Below, piece by piece: positions 8,509 to 16,489 of a stretch of 64,000 bases of DNA. A program made the position numbers and the translations under genes. Position 1 is the first letter of the stretch, and each line of letters starts with the position of its first letter. The notes beneath the pieces were generated by a model, which saw only the letters and a list, made by a program, of their open reading frames with translations, did not search any database and was not told the origin of the DNA. Source of the DNA: DATBGS01 sp036557885 (GTDB lineage Bacteria; Chloroflexota; Ktedonobacteria; Ktedonobacterales; DATBGS01); contig DATBGS010000108.1 of assembly GCA_036557885.1 (NCBI GenBank), positions 3,583 to 67,582 on the forward strand. Direction: 5' to 3'.

Positions 8509-9531
8509 TCAAGGCACCGGCACACCAGTTCCGCTCGCTGCGCCAACGCTCACTGCACCAACGCTCACCGCCGCCTTGCGCTCGCGCCGCAGCTTCGCCC
8601 TGCGCCACAGATAGAACCCCAATGGAGGCAACCAGAAGGGCGCAAACACCAATACCCAGATCAGCACCGTGATGGCGACCTGAAGGACCGCGACCAACGC
8701 TCCGCCCGCATCGCCCAGCACCTGCCCCAGATTCCAGGGGCCTTGCGGCGCAGATGATTTCACCGGCGTAGTGGGACTAGCCGACAGCGTAATCGTCACC
8801 GTCGAGAAAGATGTCTGACCCGCTAGCTGATTGATCTGCCCCTCAATCTGCTCAATCTGTCCCTCCACATCGGTCAGCTTGTCCTGAATGGTCAGCGTAT
8901 CGGAGAGATTCTGCGCCTGGCTCAGCAACTGCAACAGCCGCTGCTGCTCCGTGCGCAAATTGGTCAGCCGCGATTGCAGGTCCACATACTGCGCGGTCAC
9001 ATTCTGCACCGATTCATTCTCGTTGAGCAGCTTGCCCTTAAAATCAGGATGGCTCTGAGGGAACTGTTGCAGATAGGCTTTGACGGCATCATATTTCGTG
9101 GAAGAGATGGCAAACGTCAGTGCAACCACATACTTGCCATCCCCGTTCTGGCTGATATGTTCCCCGGCAGCCTGCGCAAAGCTATCCAGACCAAAGAGGT
9201 CTTTGGTGATCAGTTGTTCTGCATCCAAAGGATTCGTGACCTGCAAACTGATGTCCAGCGTGCGAATCAGATAGGTATTGGCTGGCATGCCGTTGGGCAG
9301 CGTGGGCTGCCCGGCGCTCCCACCTTGAGAGGCCGAGGTAGCTTCTGGCGGAGGCGCACCAACATGCCCATTAGAATCATCCGCCGATTGATAGGCGGTT
9401 GAGGCAGCCGGGCTGGCAGCAGCGCCACATGCCGCCAGCGCCAGACTCAGCATCACCAGCAGGAGCGCCCCAACCCACCAGCGGCGGGCAGCGCCTCCTG
9501 CTTTCAAGCGTCTATTCCGAGTAAAGCACAT
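8509..9531 (-). CDS. DUF4349 domain lipoprotein
   Basis: The start at 9531 (MCFTRNRR) is supported by AAAGGAG nine bases upstream; a longer frame from 9609 lacks a site. The 340-residue protein begins with a basic stretch, a hydrophobic helix and the lipobox LALAAC, so it should be a lipoprotein on the outer face of the membrane. A DUF4349 domain follows: strand YLIRTLDISLQV, a globular part, a coiled-coil region (VDLQSRLTNLRTEQQRLLQLL and neighbours) and a beta segment. A C-terminal transmembrane helix (VAITVLIWVLVFAPFWLPPL) and a short basic tail end it. Function of the domain is unknown. It is a single-gene unit ended by the hairpin at 8401-8447. Confidence 0.85.
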   Translation of the reverse strand: MCFTRNRRLKAGGAARRWWVGALLLVMLSLALAACGAAASPAASTAYQSADDSNGHVGAPPPEATSASQGGSAGQPTLPNGMPANTYLIRTLDISLQVTNPLDAEQLITKDLFGLDSFAQAAGEHISQNGDGKYVVALTFAISSTKYDAVKAYLQQFPQSHPDFKGKLLNENESVQNVTAQYVDLQSRLTNLRTEQQRLLQLLSQAQNLSDTLTIQDKLTDVEGQIEQIEGQINQLAGQTSFSTVTITLSASPTTPVKSSAPQGPWNLGQVLGDAGGALVAVLQVAITVLIWVLVFAPFWLPPLGFYLWRRAKLRRERKAAVSVGAVSVGAASGTGVPVP

Positions 9532-9658
9532 TGTTGAGCGCTCCTTTCCCTGCCTGCGCCTGCCTTCGCTAAAAAGGCCAGCCCACTCTTCGTCAAGTCG
9601 CGCAGCCATTTACACCTCAATGCCTGGCTGCAACTCTGTCAGGAAAGACGCTCCAGAC

Positions 9659-10237
9659 TCAAGGAATGTTCCCATCAGGTGAAAGAAGCACCAGACGCAG
9701 CGCGCGCCCTTCTTCCCGCTGAATCAGGCCGCGCCAGGGGAGCGCGGCAAGCACTTGTGGCTCAGCCTTGCCTGGAAGACCCTGCGCCAGCAACGCATCA
9801 AGCACCACGCGCGTATTTTCGATCATATCGTAGCGCGCGTACTCGGTAATCGGCACCCAATGCAGCGTCCCCTCATTGCAGGGCGGAAGCGCCTCTTGAG
9901 GGAGCACAGCAGTAAAATACACCAGCCGCACCTCGGCGCCCGGATCAAGCACATCAGCCACAAAACGCCAGGCACGCAGATCAGCCAGCGTCAGCCCCGT
10001 TTCTTCCCGCAACTCGCGCAAGGCGCCTGAACCTGGGTTGGTCACTTCCTCGCCCTCCAGCCTGCCACCAATCCCTGTCCAGCGCCCCGGCGCAAAGGTT
10101 TTCCAGGCTGCCCGCTCCAGCAAAACGACGCGCTGAGAATCGCTGCTAAAAAGAAACGCCACCGAGCGCACATCATCGGCGTGAAAAGTGGGCTGCTCCA
10201 CCGGCTCTGACTCCCTTTGCTGCTGTCTGGCCCGCAC
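9659..10237 (-). CDS. Nudix hydrolase
   Basis: The 192-residue protein has a Nudix fold that hydrolyses nucleoside diphosphates linked to another moiety. The box begins GGRLEGEE and ends RELREETGL near residues 57-82, carrying the metal-binding Glu residues, but two extra residues separate the first Glu from REL compared with the standard G-x5-E-x7-REU-x-EE-x-GU spacing. The surrounding LFSSDSQRVVLLER and WTGIGG are typical of MutT-like members. The start is a GTG (10237) without a convincing ribosome site, so the first ~20 residues may be wrong. Substrate unknown. Confidence 0.82.
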   Translation of the reverse strand: MRARQQQRESEPVEQPTFHADDVRSVAFLFSSDSQRVVLLERAAWKTFAPGRWTGIGGRLEGEEVTNPGSGALRELREETGLTLADLRAWRFVADVLDPGAEVRLVYFTAVLPQEALPPCNEGTLHWVPITEYARYDMIENTRVVLDALLAQGLPGKAEPQVLAALPWRGLIQREEGRALRLVLLSPDGNIP

Positions 10238-10330
10238 ACCAGCGCTTTATCTTCTGCACCAGACGGCCATACCATAACACAGAGAGGAGGAAGATACCAG
10301 TGGAGCAGGCTTGCATCTTCATTCAGCATC

Positions 10331-10849
10331 TCACTCAGCGTGCGCAGCAGGCGGCGGCACAGCCAGCGCGAGGCTGCCAGATTGCCGCCGCTGTGCAACC
10401 CGTGTAAGAGCTGCGTGCAGTCGCGCCAGAATCTGCGGCATAGTGCCAGACCTGCTGAGCAGGGCATCCACGCGCCTGCGCAGCACATCGTCTAGCTCGG
10501 CATAATCCAGCGCCGTCAGCACCACCAGCGCAGCAGGTCGGGCACGCGCTGCCCGCCAGAGCAGTTCCAGCAAGCGAAAGCCAGAGATCATCGCCTGCCT
10601 CGCGCCGACTTCATAGGGCGTATCAAGGTCCAGCACGATGCCATCCATCAGCTCCTGTTCTGCATAGTCAAGCGCCTCGCATGCACTGCCGGTGCTGGCA
10701 ACCGCATACCCAGCCTCGCTCAAGCGTTCTGAAAACTCCTTGCGCCCTTCAAGTGCTGGCATAATGACTAAGAGCTGCGGGCCAGGGTGTTCCCAGGCCA
10801 GCGGGAGCAGAGCGTCGGAAGTGTGCAGAGCTTCATTCGGCTGCCTCAT
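10331..10849 (-). CDS. Degenerate response-regulator receiver protein
   Basis: The start at 10849 (MRQPNEALH) has GGAGAG six bases upstream. The 172-residue protein looks like a single CheY-like receiver: strand LLVIMPA near 30, helix, strand GYAVAST, then DGIVLDLDTP near 72 with the phosphoacceptor Asp, and VVLTAL with the conserved Thr. The acidic pair normally at the end of strand 1 is absent (MPALEG) and the conserved Lys of strand 5 is replaced (ALLSRSG), so classical phosphorylation chemistry is doubtful. The N- and C-terminal tails are Ala/Pro-rich. No output domain and no histidine kinase is nearby. Confidence 0.65.
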   Translation of the reverse strand: MRQPNEALHTSDALLPLAWEHPGPQLLVIMPALEGRKEFSERLSEAGYAVASTGSACEALDYAEQELMDGIVLDLDTPYEVGARQAMISGFRLLELLWRAARARPAALVVLTALDYAELDDVLRRRVDALLSRSGTMPQILARLHAALTRVAQRRQSGSLALAVPPPAAHAE

Positions 10850-11041
10850 GGCGCTCTCCTTCATTCAGTTGCCGGATGAGGGGACAAAGTGGGGTCAAAA
10901 CCGAGGAGAGCTTCCGGCATAAACCATGCCATAACACACCCTTTTCTGGCTATTTTTTGCGCGATTTATTGCTATTGCGAGGACATACGCTTCACTCCGG
11001 TTTCTTGCAAAGAGCAGCACTGCTTGCCAAAAGAACGACGC

Positions 11042-12025
11042 ATGGGCCATACTGAAAGCACGAGATCAGGGCATGCCCAATTCAATCCATCCTTGAACAA
11101 ATCTCATCCTTGGAGCCATACATCAGACATGGAAATAGCCAGATTGAAAGTTCAGGGAGGCTACAGCCTCCTTGCCGGACTGATCCTTTTACTCGGTATC
11201 CCGCTTTATCAGGCAATCGTACTCTCGCCAACGGGCTACCAGATCCTGGCAGCCACCGCCTTTACCCAGGGCACCTATGGCCCGCTGCTCCTGTGGATCG
11301 GCAGCCACAGCCAGGCGTTTGCTATTTTTCGGCTGCTGGAGTTTGGCGCGTTCTTACTCACACTGCGCCTGCCGCTGGCGCTTTCGCGCATCTTGCACAG
11401 CTATGGCAGCACCCTGGCACGCTGGGTGCTGATTGCCGGGACCACTGGCGCAACCATCTTTGGCGCGATGATCGCGCTCAGCACCTTCACCTTCATCAAT
11501 GCTGCCAACGCCTACAGCCAGAGCGCCACGCCCGCAGCCAGAAGTGATGTGCTCCAGAGCTTCCAGGGCTTCTATGGCATCGAGGCCCTTGCGCAAAATA
11601 CCCTGGGTGGCGGCCTGTTGGCGGCTTTTCTGCTCTGTGCTAGCCTGCTTATCGCTCGCACCGGCAAACTTCCCGCGCTGTTCGTCTATTTTGGCCTGCT
11701 TGCCGCCGCTTTGATGGCTGGTCTGGCGCTGCTCTACGCCATCTCCCCTCTCTCTGCCCAGACCCAACTGACCACCCCGGCGCTTGCCGCGTTTGCCGTC
11801 TGGCTCATCTGGTTAGGCATCCTGCTGCTGCAACGCGCCCGGCGGCTCATTGCGCCCGCAGTAGCCATCACCGCGCCAACCGCTCAGGACCAGGACACCC
11901 CTCCGCCCGACAGCAACCAGCAGGCTCACTCCCAGTCAGAAGCAGCTTCGGCAACTTCGCCAACCGAGCAGACTCCCTCTGCCCAGGCCGACGAACAAGA
12001 AAGCGCCCCGCCAACCAACTACTAG
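11042..12025 (+). CDS. Polytopic membrane protein of unknown function
   Basis: Six or seven hydrophobic helices span about residues 38-265, starting YSLLAGLILLLGIPLYQAIV and ending AAFAVWLIWLGILLL. The N-terminal ~30 residues and the last ~60 (Gln/Ser/Ala/Pro-rich) are polar and likely disordered. The layout resembles DUF4386-type proteins but I cannot name a family with confidence. The start is uncertain: ATGs at 11042 and 11129 are in frame, neither with a strong ribosome site; the later one leaves the first membrane helix intact. It is convergent with rodA. Confidence 0.7.
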   Translation: MGHTESTRSGHAQFNPSLNKSHPWSHTSDMEIARLKVQGGYSLLAGLILLLGIPLYQAIVLSPTGYQILAATAFTQGTYGPLLLWIGSHSQAFAIFRLLEFGAFLLTLRLPLALSRILHSYGSTLARWVLIAGTTGATIFGAMIALSTFTFINAANAYSQSATPAARSDVLQSFQGFYGIEALAQNTLGGGLLAAFLLCASLLIARTGKLPALFVYFGLLAAALMAGLALLYAISPLSAQTQLTTPALAAFAVWLIWLGILLLQRARRLIAPAVAITAPTAQDQDTPPPDSNQQAHSQSEAASATSPTEQTPSAQADEQESAPPTNY

Positions 12026-12046
12026 TTGGCAGGGCGCCCCTCTTCT
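12003..12046 (+). terminator. Terminator overlapping the end of the membrane-protein gene
   Basis: Stem 12003-12015 with 12025-12037 (12 of 13 pairs) embraces the stop codon and is followed by CCCCTCTTCT. A second, weaker pairing (12052-12059 with 12082-12089) lies towards rodA. Confidence 0.5.
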
Positions 12047-12112
12047 ATAAAACTGCCAGTCTGATGGTAGATTCTCCCAGGCTGGCAGTATCCTTACCAG
12101 GTTGCGGAACCC

Positions 12113-13483
12113 TTAATTGCTCTCCGTCGCTGAGATGCGCAGCAGCAGCCCAACGATAATAAAATTGGCGATCAACGAGCTACCGCCGTAGGTGATAAAT
12201 GGCAGCGGAATGCCCGTGAGCGGGAACATTTTCAGATTGCCAGCCAGAATAATCATCGTCTGGAGGGCAAAGATCGAGGTTAAGCCACCCGCCAGCAACT
12301 GATCAAAGGGCGTTTTGGCGCGGGCCGCAATGTGAAAGCCGCGATGGATCAGCATAATATAGACCGCCAGCAAAGCCATCACGCCCAGCAGCCCAAATTC
12401 CTCGCTGATGGCCGCAAACACATAGTCGGTTTGCACTTCGGGCACATTCGTAGGGTCGCCTAACCCCAGCCCTGTCCCAAACACGCCGCCGGTACTAATC
12501 GCAATCAGCCCCTGGCAGATTTGGTAGGCTTTGCCCTGGATAATCGGGACAACCTTGGGGTCATGTGAATTGCAATCAACCGTCAATATCGAAACACGGT
12601 CACGCGCGTAACTAAAGAGCCGATACCCAATCAGCGCGCCTGCCGCAAACAACCCCAAGCCCCAGCCCACATAGAGCATACGCCCGCTGCCCATATACAT
12701 CATCGAGAGGAAAATCCCCAGGATCAGCAGCGCCAGCCCCAATTCACGCAGGCCCAGGAAGAAGATCAGGCCAACCCCCAACATCAACATCAACGGCCCA
12801 AATTGTTTGAGCGGCGGCACCGGAATAAATCCCAGCTTCGGCCCTTTTTCGCCCAGAATCTCGCGGTTTTCGGAGAGGTAGGCGGCAAAGAAAATGACCA
12901 GGCAGATCTTCAGCAGTTCAGACGGTTGGAACGAGATACCCGGTAAAATCTTCAGCTCATCATGCGTTGGGCTATCGAAATTGATATGCGAAGTCAAGAC
13001 ACGCACCAGGCTGGCCCCAACCAGCACAATTCCAAACACCGCAAACGTGTACTTGTAGCGCCTGATCCAGAGCGTGCCTTTGCGGGTTGCCACCACCGTA
13101 AGTAAGCAGAGGAACAGCCCCGCCAGCAGCCAGACCAACTGCTTTGTTCCCAACTCATCTACAGGGCCTGTTGGCGGAGGAATTTTTGGGCCAAGTCGCA
13201 CCGCCATCAAGACGCCCAGGCTGCTCAGAAACGCCACAATCGGGAGCAAAACCTGATCAGCGGTTGGGAGCAGAATACACAAGGCAATATGGGTCGCAAC
13301 GAGCACGCCGATCACGCCCAAGGCCGGAAGCAGGCTATCCACCGTCGGCAAATTGCCCAGACTGACGCGCTGGGCACTGTTCTCCACCAGAACCAACTGC
13401 GCGACACCAATCAAGATAAATAAACTTGGCAGCAGGAGAAGCTGTATTTCGCGCCAACGATACTGACGTCTGCTCTCAACCAT
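12113..13483 (-). CDS. rodA: FtsW/RodA/SpoVE family peptidoglycan polymerase
   Basis: I use the ATG at 13483 (MVESRRQYRW), with GAGG seven bases upstream, not the upstream 13543. The 456-residue SEDS protein has about 12 membrane helices and the family signatures: SFQPSELLKI near 200, the loop with GTGLGLGDP near 335, AISEEFGLLG near 360 and the final PLPFITYGGSS near 435. SEDS proteins polymerise lipid II glycan strands together with a class B PBP; none is encoded here. The position directly after two FHA proteins parallels the actinobacterial fhaA-fhaB-pstP-rodA order, so RodA (elongation) is more likely than FtsW, but sequence alone does not settle it. Confidence 0.9.
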   Translation of the reverse strand: MVESRRQYRWREIQLLLLPSLFILIGVAQLVLVENSAQRVSLGNLPTVDSLLPALGVIGVLVATHIALCILLPTADQVLLPIVAFLSSLGVLMAVRLGPKIPPPTGPVDELGTKQLVWLLAGLFLCLLTVVATRKGTLWIRRYKYTFAVFGIVLVGASLVRVLTSHINFDSPTHDELKILPGISFQPSELLKICLVIFFAAYLSENREILGEKGPKLGFIPVPPLKQFGPLMLMLGVGLIFFLGLRELGLALLILGIFLSMMYMGSGRMLYVGWGLGLFAAGALIGYRLFSYARDRVSILTVDCNSHDPKVVPIIQGKAYQICQGLIAISTGGVFGTGLGLGDPTNVPEVQTDYVFAAISEEFGLLGVMALLAVYIMLIHRGFHIAARAKTPFDQLLAGGLTSIFALQTMIILAGNLKMFPLTGIPLPFITYGGSSLIANFIIVGLLLRISATESN

Positions 13484-13549
13484 TCTGTCCTCGTATCCAG
13501 AGCACAAAGCAGCCCCCAGCTTTCTAGAGAACCGCAGAAACACCGGGAG

Positions 13550-14023
13550 CTAGATACCAAACTTAAATGTCACCACCCCATCCAACGGCCCCAGCACCAG
13601 CAAATCACCTGGACGGGCAGGCACCGATTGGCCCACCGGAACCTGGTTGCCATTCAGAAAGGTTTTGTTGCGGCTGCCCAAATCCTCCACCCACCATTGC
13701 CGATCATGAAAGGTGATACGCATATGCTCGCTGGAGATACGGCTGTCTTCCAGCACCACCGTATTGGTTGGCCCACGCCCCATCGTCGTGACTGGTTCCA
13801 ACTCAAGCTGATGCCCAGGGCGCAGCGCCAGCGGCCCAGGCTTGACCACCACAAGATGACCGATGGTCTTCCTGGCAGTCGTTCCACCGCGTGGGCCACC
13901 ACCACTGGAAAGTCGGGCAAGATCACGGCGCACCACAAAGATAAGCTGGATCAGAAAGAGATAAATGAGAGCGACCAGCACGATGCGCAAGATAAAAAGA
14001 AATTGGTCAAGTTGTAAGTCCAT
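13550..14023 (-). CDS. fhaB: Membrane-anchored FHA-domain protein (FhaB/FipA-like)
   Basis: A 157-residue protein: one N-terminal membrane helix (FLFILRIVLVALIYLFLIQL, residues 8-28), a basic Gly-rich linker and a C-terminal FHA domain (about 75-150) that binds phosphothreonine. FHA hallmarks are visible: MGRGPTNTVVL, SRISSEHMRI and DLGSRNKTFLNG. The same organisation is known for actinobacterial FhaB/FipA, which links Ser/Thr kinases to cell division. It sits 12 bp after fhaA and 66 bp before rodA. Confidence 0.87.
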   Translation of the reverse strand: MDLQLDQFLFILRIVLVALIYLFLIQLIFVVRRDLARLSSGGGPRGGTTARKTIGHLVVVKPGPLALRPGHQLELEPVTTMGRGPTNTVVLEDSRISSEHMRITFHDRQWWVEDLGSRNKTFLNGNQVPVGQSVPARPGDLLVLGPLDGVVTFKFGI

Positions 14024-14035
14024 GAAAGAGGATGT

Positions 14036-14968
14036 TTACCTCCGTTCGTGGAAAACATAATCATAGCTCCCGACCGAGACACGATCCCCATCGCGGAGCA
14101 TATGCTGTCGGACATTGTTGCGATTCACCACAATGCCATTCAAGCTGCCCAGATCATAAATCACAAACCGCCCTTGTTCAAAACGCACCTGAGCATGGTG
14201 GCGAGAGACACGTCGGTCATTCACCACAATATCATTCGAGATATGCCGCCCAATCTGAATGACTTCCCGGTTGATCGGATAGACCTGTTCAGGGCCAGGC
14301 TGATTATTGCGGCGCAGCAAACGGAACATCGCCTCAGGCATGCGAGGAGAAGCCTGGGGCGCCTGAGGATAACTCGGCCCTGATTGAGGAGGATACGCCC
14401 CCGATGGAGGAGGGTATGCCCCCGATGCAGGCGGATAGTTCTGCCGGGGCTGCTGCGCCGATGGTCGCGCCTGTGCTTGCGCGGCCAGAAATTGCTGCTG
14501 CGCCCCTTCGGGCAGCGCAATCACCACGGTGTGCATTGGCTCCTCTGCGCCAGCCACCGCCTGGGCCTCTGCTGCATTTTGCGGCGGGTGATGCGAGTCC
14601 AGCATGGAAGCCGCAATATGCAGACTACCCACCTTCAAATGGGGGTCCACACTCAGCTTTACGACTGGCTTGGTCGTCAGCGTATAGCCCCGCTCACGCG
14701 CAATATCAATCAAATGCTGTTGTAACTCATTCACAAGGGAGCGCTCAAATGCCGCCAGCGTGTCATAGTCCTTCTGACTGAGCGTCACATCATAGAAGTT
14801 GGGCGCCTGGCGTCGTCCCTCGCCCATGATCAGCAAGTTATTCTCCATCTGGCGCTCAAGCTTCCGTTTCAGTTCAACGGGCTGTAACTTTGAGCGGAAC
14901 ACGCTACCGAAGCTCCCTTCTACCATTGATGTCATGAACGACTCAAACTTTGAGAGCACGTTCACCAT
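14036..14968 (-). CDS. fhaA: FhaA-like protein (DUF3662 plus FHA domain)
   Basis: The 310-residue protein starts with a DUF3662 domain (about 1-115; SKFESFMTSMVEGSFGSVF), has a Pro/Tyr-rich linker with a heptad-like tandem repeat SGAYPPx (about 185-215), and ends with an FHA domain (about 235-310; IGRHISNDIVVNDRRVSRHH, DLGSLNGIVVN). In mycobacteria FhaA binds phosphorylated MviN and is a kinase substrate controlling peptidoglycan synthesis; a similar role is inferred. Its start codon overlaps the ribF end by 7 bp, so translation is coupled to ribF. Confidence 0.9.
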   Translation of the reverse strand: MVNVLSKFESFMTSMVEGSFGSVFRSKLQPVELKRKLERQMENNLLIMGEGRRQAPNFYDVTLSQKDYDTLAAFERSLVNELQQHLIDIARERGYTLTTKPVVKLSVDPHLKVGSLHIAASMLDSHHPPQNAAEAQAVAGAEEPMHTVVIALPEGAQQQFLAAQAQARPSAQQPRQNYPPASGAYPPPSGAYPPQSGPSYPQAPQASPRMPEAMFRLLRRNNQPGPEQVYPINREVIQIGRHISNDIVVNDRRVSRHHAQVRFEQGRFVIYDLGSLNGIVVNRNNVRQHMLRDGDRVSVGSYDYVFHERR

Positions 14969-15921
14969 ACGGCACCCCTCTCTGGCTCCCCCTTGCCATA
15001 CTGGCCGAGAGTCACCCGCGCCTGCCGAATATCTTGCTCGATCTGCCCCCGTAACGCTTCCACATTCGGAAAACGCTGTTCCCCACGCAGACGAGCAATA
15101 AACTCGATTTCCAACTCCTGTCCATAGAGATCTGCCTGCATATCCAGCAGATGAACCTCCGTAAGATGATGCTTCCCATCTACGGTTGGCCGCACCCCAA
15201 TGTTTGTCACCCCTTCATAGCCCTGCTCACCCACCTGGGCACGCACCGCATACACACCATCAGCGGGAAGAAACTTCCTGGCATCAAGCGACAGATTGGC
15301 CGTCGGAAACCCCAGCAAGCGCCCCCGTTGATCACCCTGCACCACCCGGCCTCGCGCGCTATACGGGCGACCAAGCAGAGGCATCACGTCTTCCACCTGC
15401 CCACTCCCAAGCAGATCACGCACCCGTGTGCTGCTGATGCGCTCGTTATCCGCGAGTTGTAGATCAATCGTTTCCACCAGAAAACCATGCTCTTTCCCAT
15501 AGGCCGATAAAAAGGCCATCGTGCCCTCGCGGTTATGCCCAAAAGCAAAATCCGTCCCCTCCACCAGCACGCGCAGCACCAGATGACGCCTCAATAACTC
15601 CATAAACCCGCTGGCCGAGGTCGCGGCCAGCGCCGGAGTAAACGGCAGCACCACCACCATATCCAGATCGCCCTGCTTCGCCAGAATATCCAGCTTTTCC
15701 TCCAGCAGCGTCAGGTAGCGCACTTCTCGCCCTGGGCGCAGCACCTCCAACGGATGCGGCCAGAACGTAACCATTCCAGCCTGCGCCCCCACATCCTTTG
15801 CTGCCCGGCACGTCTCCTGAATCAGAAAGCGGTGCCCCTGATGAATTCCATCAAAGACACCCACCGTTAAAGCATACGGTTGGCCTGGCGTCAACGTTTC
15901 AAGTTCACGAATAACCTGCAT
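14962..15921 (-). CDS. ribF: Bifunctional riboflavin kinase / FAD synthetase
   Basis: I use the ATG at 15921 (MQVIREL); the extra 19 residues upstream look non-coding. The 319-residue product has the N-terminal FAD synthetase domain (GVFDGIHQGHR near 21, an adenylyltransferase motif; SSTRVRDLL near 166) and the C-terminal riboflavin kinase domain (GRVVQGDQRGRLLGFPTANL near 190, then VYAVRAQV and the ELEIEFIARLRGEQRF end). It makes FMN and then FAD from riboflavin. It heads the ribF-fhaA-fhaB-rodA run and is separated from truB by a 568-bp gap with a CRP-like site. No FMN riboswitch is seen upstream. Confidence 0.94.
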   Translation of the reverse strand: MQVIRELETLTPGQPYALTVGVFDGIHQGHRFLIQETCRAAKDVGAQAGMVTFWPHPLEVLRPGREVRYLTLLEEKLDILAKQGDLDMVVVLPFTPALAATSASGFMELLRRHLVLRVLVEGTDFAFGHNREGTMAFLSAYGKEHGFLVETIDLQLADNERISSTRVRDLLGSGQVEDVMPLLGRPYSARGRVVQGDQRGRLLGFPTANLSLDARKFLPADGVYAVRAQVGEQGYEGVTNIGVRPTVDGKHHLTEVHLLDMQADLYGQELEIEFIARLRGEQRFPNVEALRGQIEQDIRQARVTLGQYGKGEPERGAVW

Positions 15922-16489
15922 AGTGCTGCTTTCTCTGCCCCTGATTTTTATACTACCACAGCAGGGCTGGGGCCGCAATCCGTTTCCTTGCGTAGTGCTG
16001 AAGGAATATTGCTTACTCCCCTGCTGTTTCTGCTGTATTATAACCAGACTTCTTGTCTGTTGGCACGCTTAGCAAATGAGTCAGTTCCCTCACGTTTGAC
16101 ACGCTGGTGCACTGATACTCTACTCGCTCCTGTCCAGGCTCGGCAAAACCGACTTGTTATATATGCCTGCCAGATACCCTCAACGGGGCATGTACTCAGC
16201 TATGGTACCATAGACCGCGCGAGAAAACAGTCTTATACACAACAAGTCCTCTCAACTGTGAGCAGATTCACAGCGTCAACCCACCCGCTTCCCCAGAGCA
16301 GAGACTCCCCTATCTCTCCCTAAGTCCCCCCCGCTGGCATCCTCACCACTTAATAACGTGTTAATCAGTGCCAGGGTTGCGTCCCCTCCAAAACTGAGCA
16401 AAAAGCACCTCCACTTAGCAGACAAGCGCGCCTGCCAGCGCTGCTTCTCCATCCATTGGTTGTCTCTGTACCATACAGTTCTGTGCCAT
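15922..16489. other. Intergenic region between truB and ribF
   Basis: No gene is supported in these 568 bases. They hold a CRP-type palindrome with a well-placed -10 box (listed separately), a 14-bp perfect palindrome CTATGGTACCATAG (16200-16213) and, nearer to ribF, a minus-strand TATAAT (16037-16042) without a good -35. Confidence 0.55.
16232..16273 (-). promoter_or_regulatory. CRP/FNR-type operator with class-II-like promoter
   Basis: CTGTGA-N6-TCACAG (16256-16273) has perfect 6-bp arms and contains the exact CRP core TGTGA-N6-TCACA. On the minus strand TATAAG (16232-16237) would put transcription start near 16225, so the operator is centred near -39.5, close to the -41.5 of class II activated promoters. 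The -35 hexamer is replaced by the operator. The transcript would run about 300 nt to ribF. Confidence 0.45.

Noticed and set aside
15922..16489. FMN riboswitch before ribF
   Set aside because: None of the conserved RFN segments is present on the minus strand.
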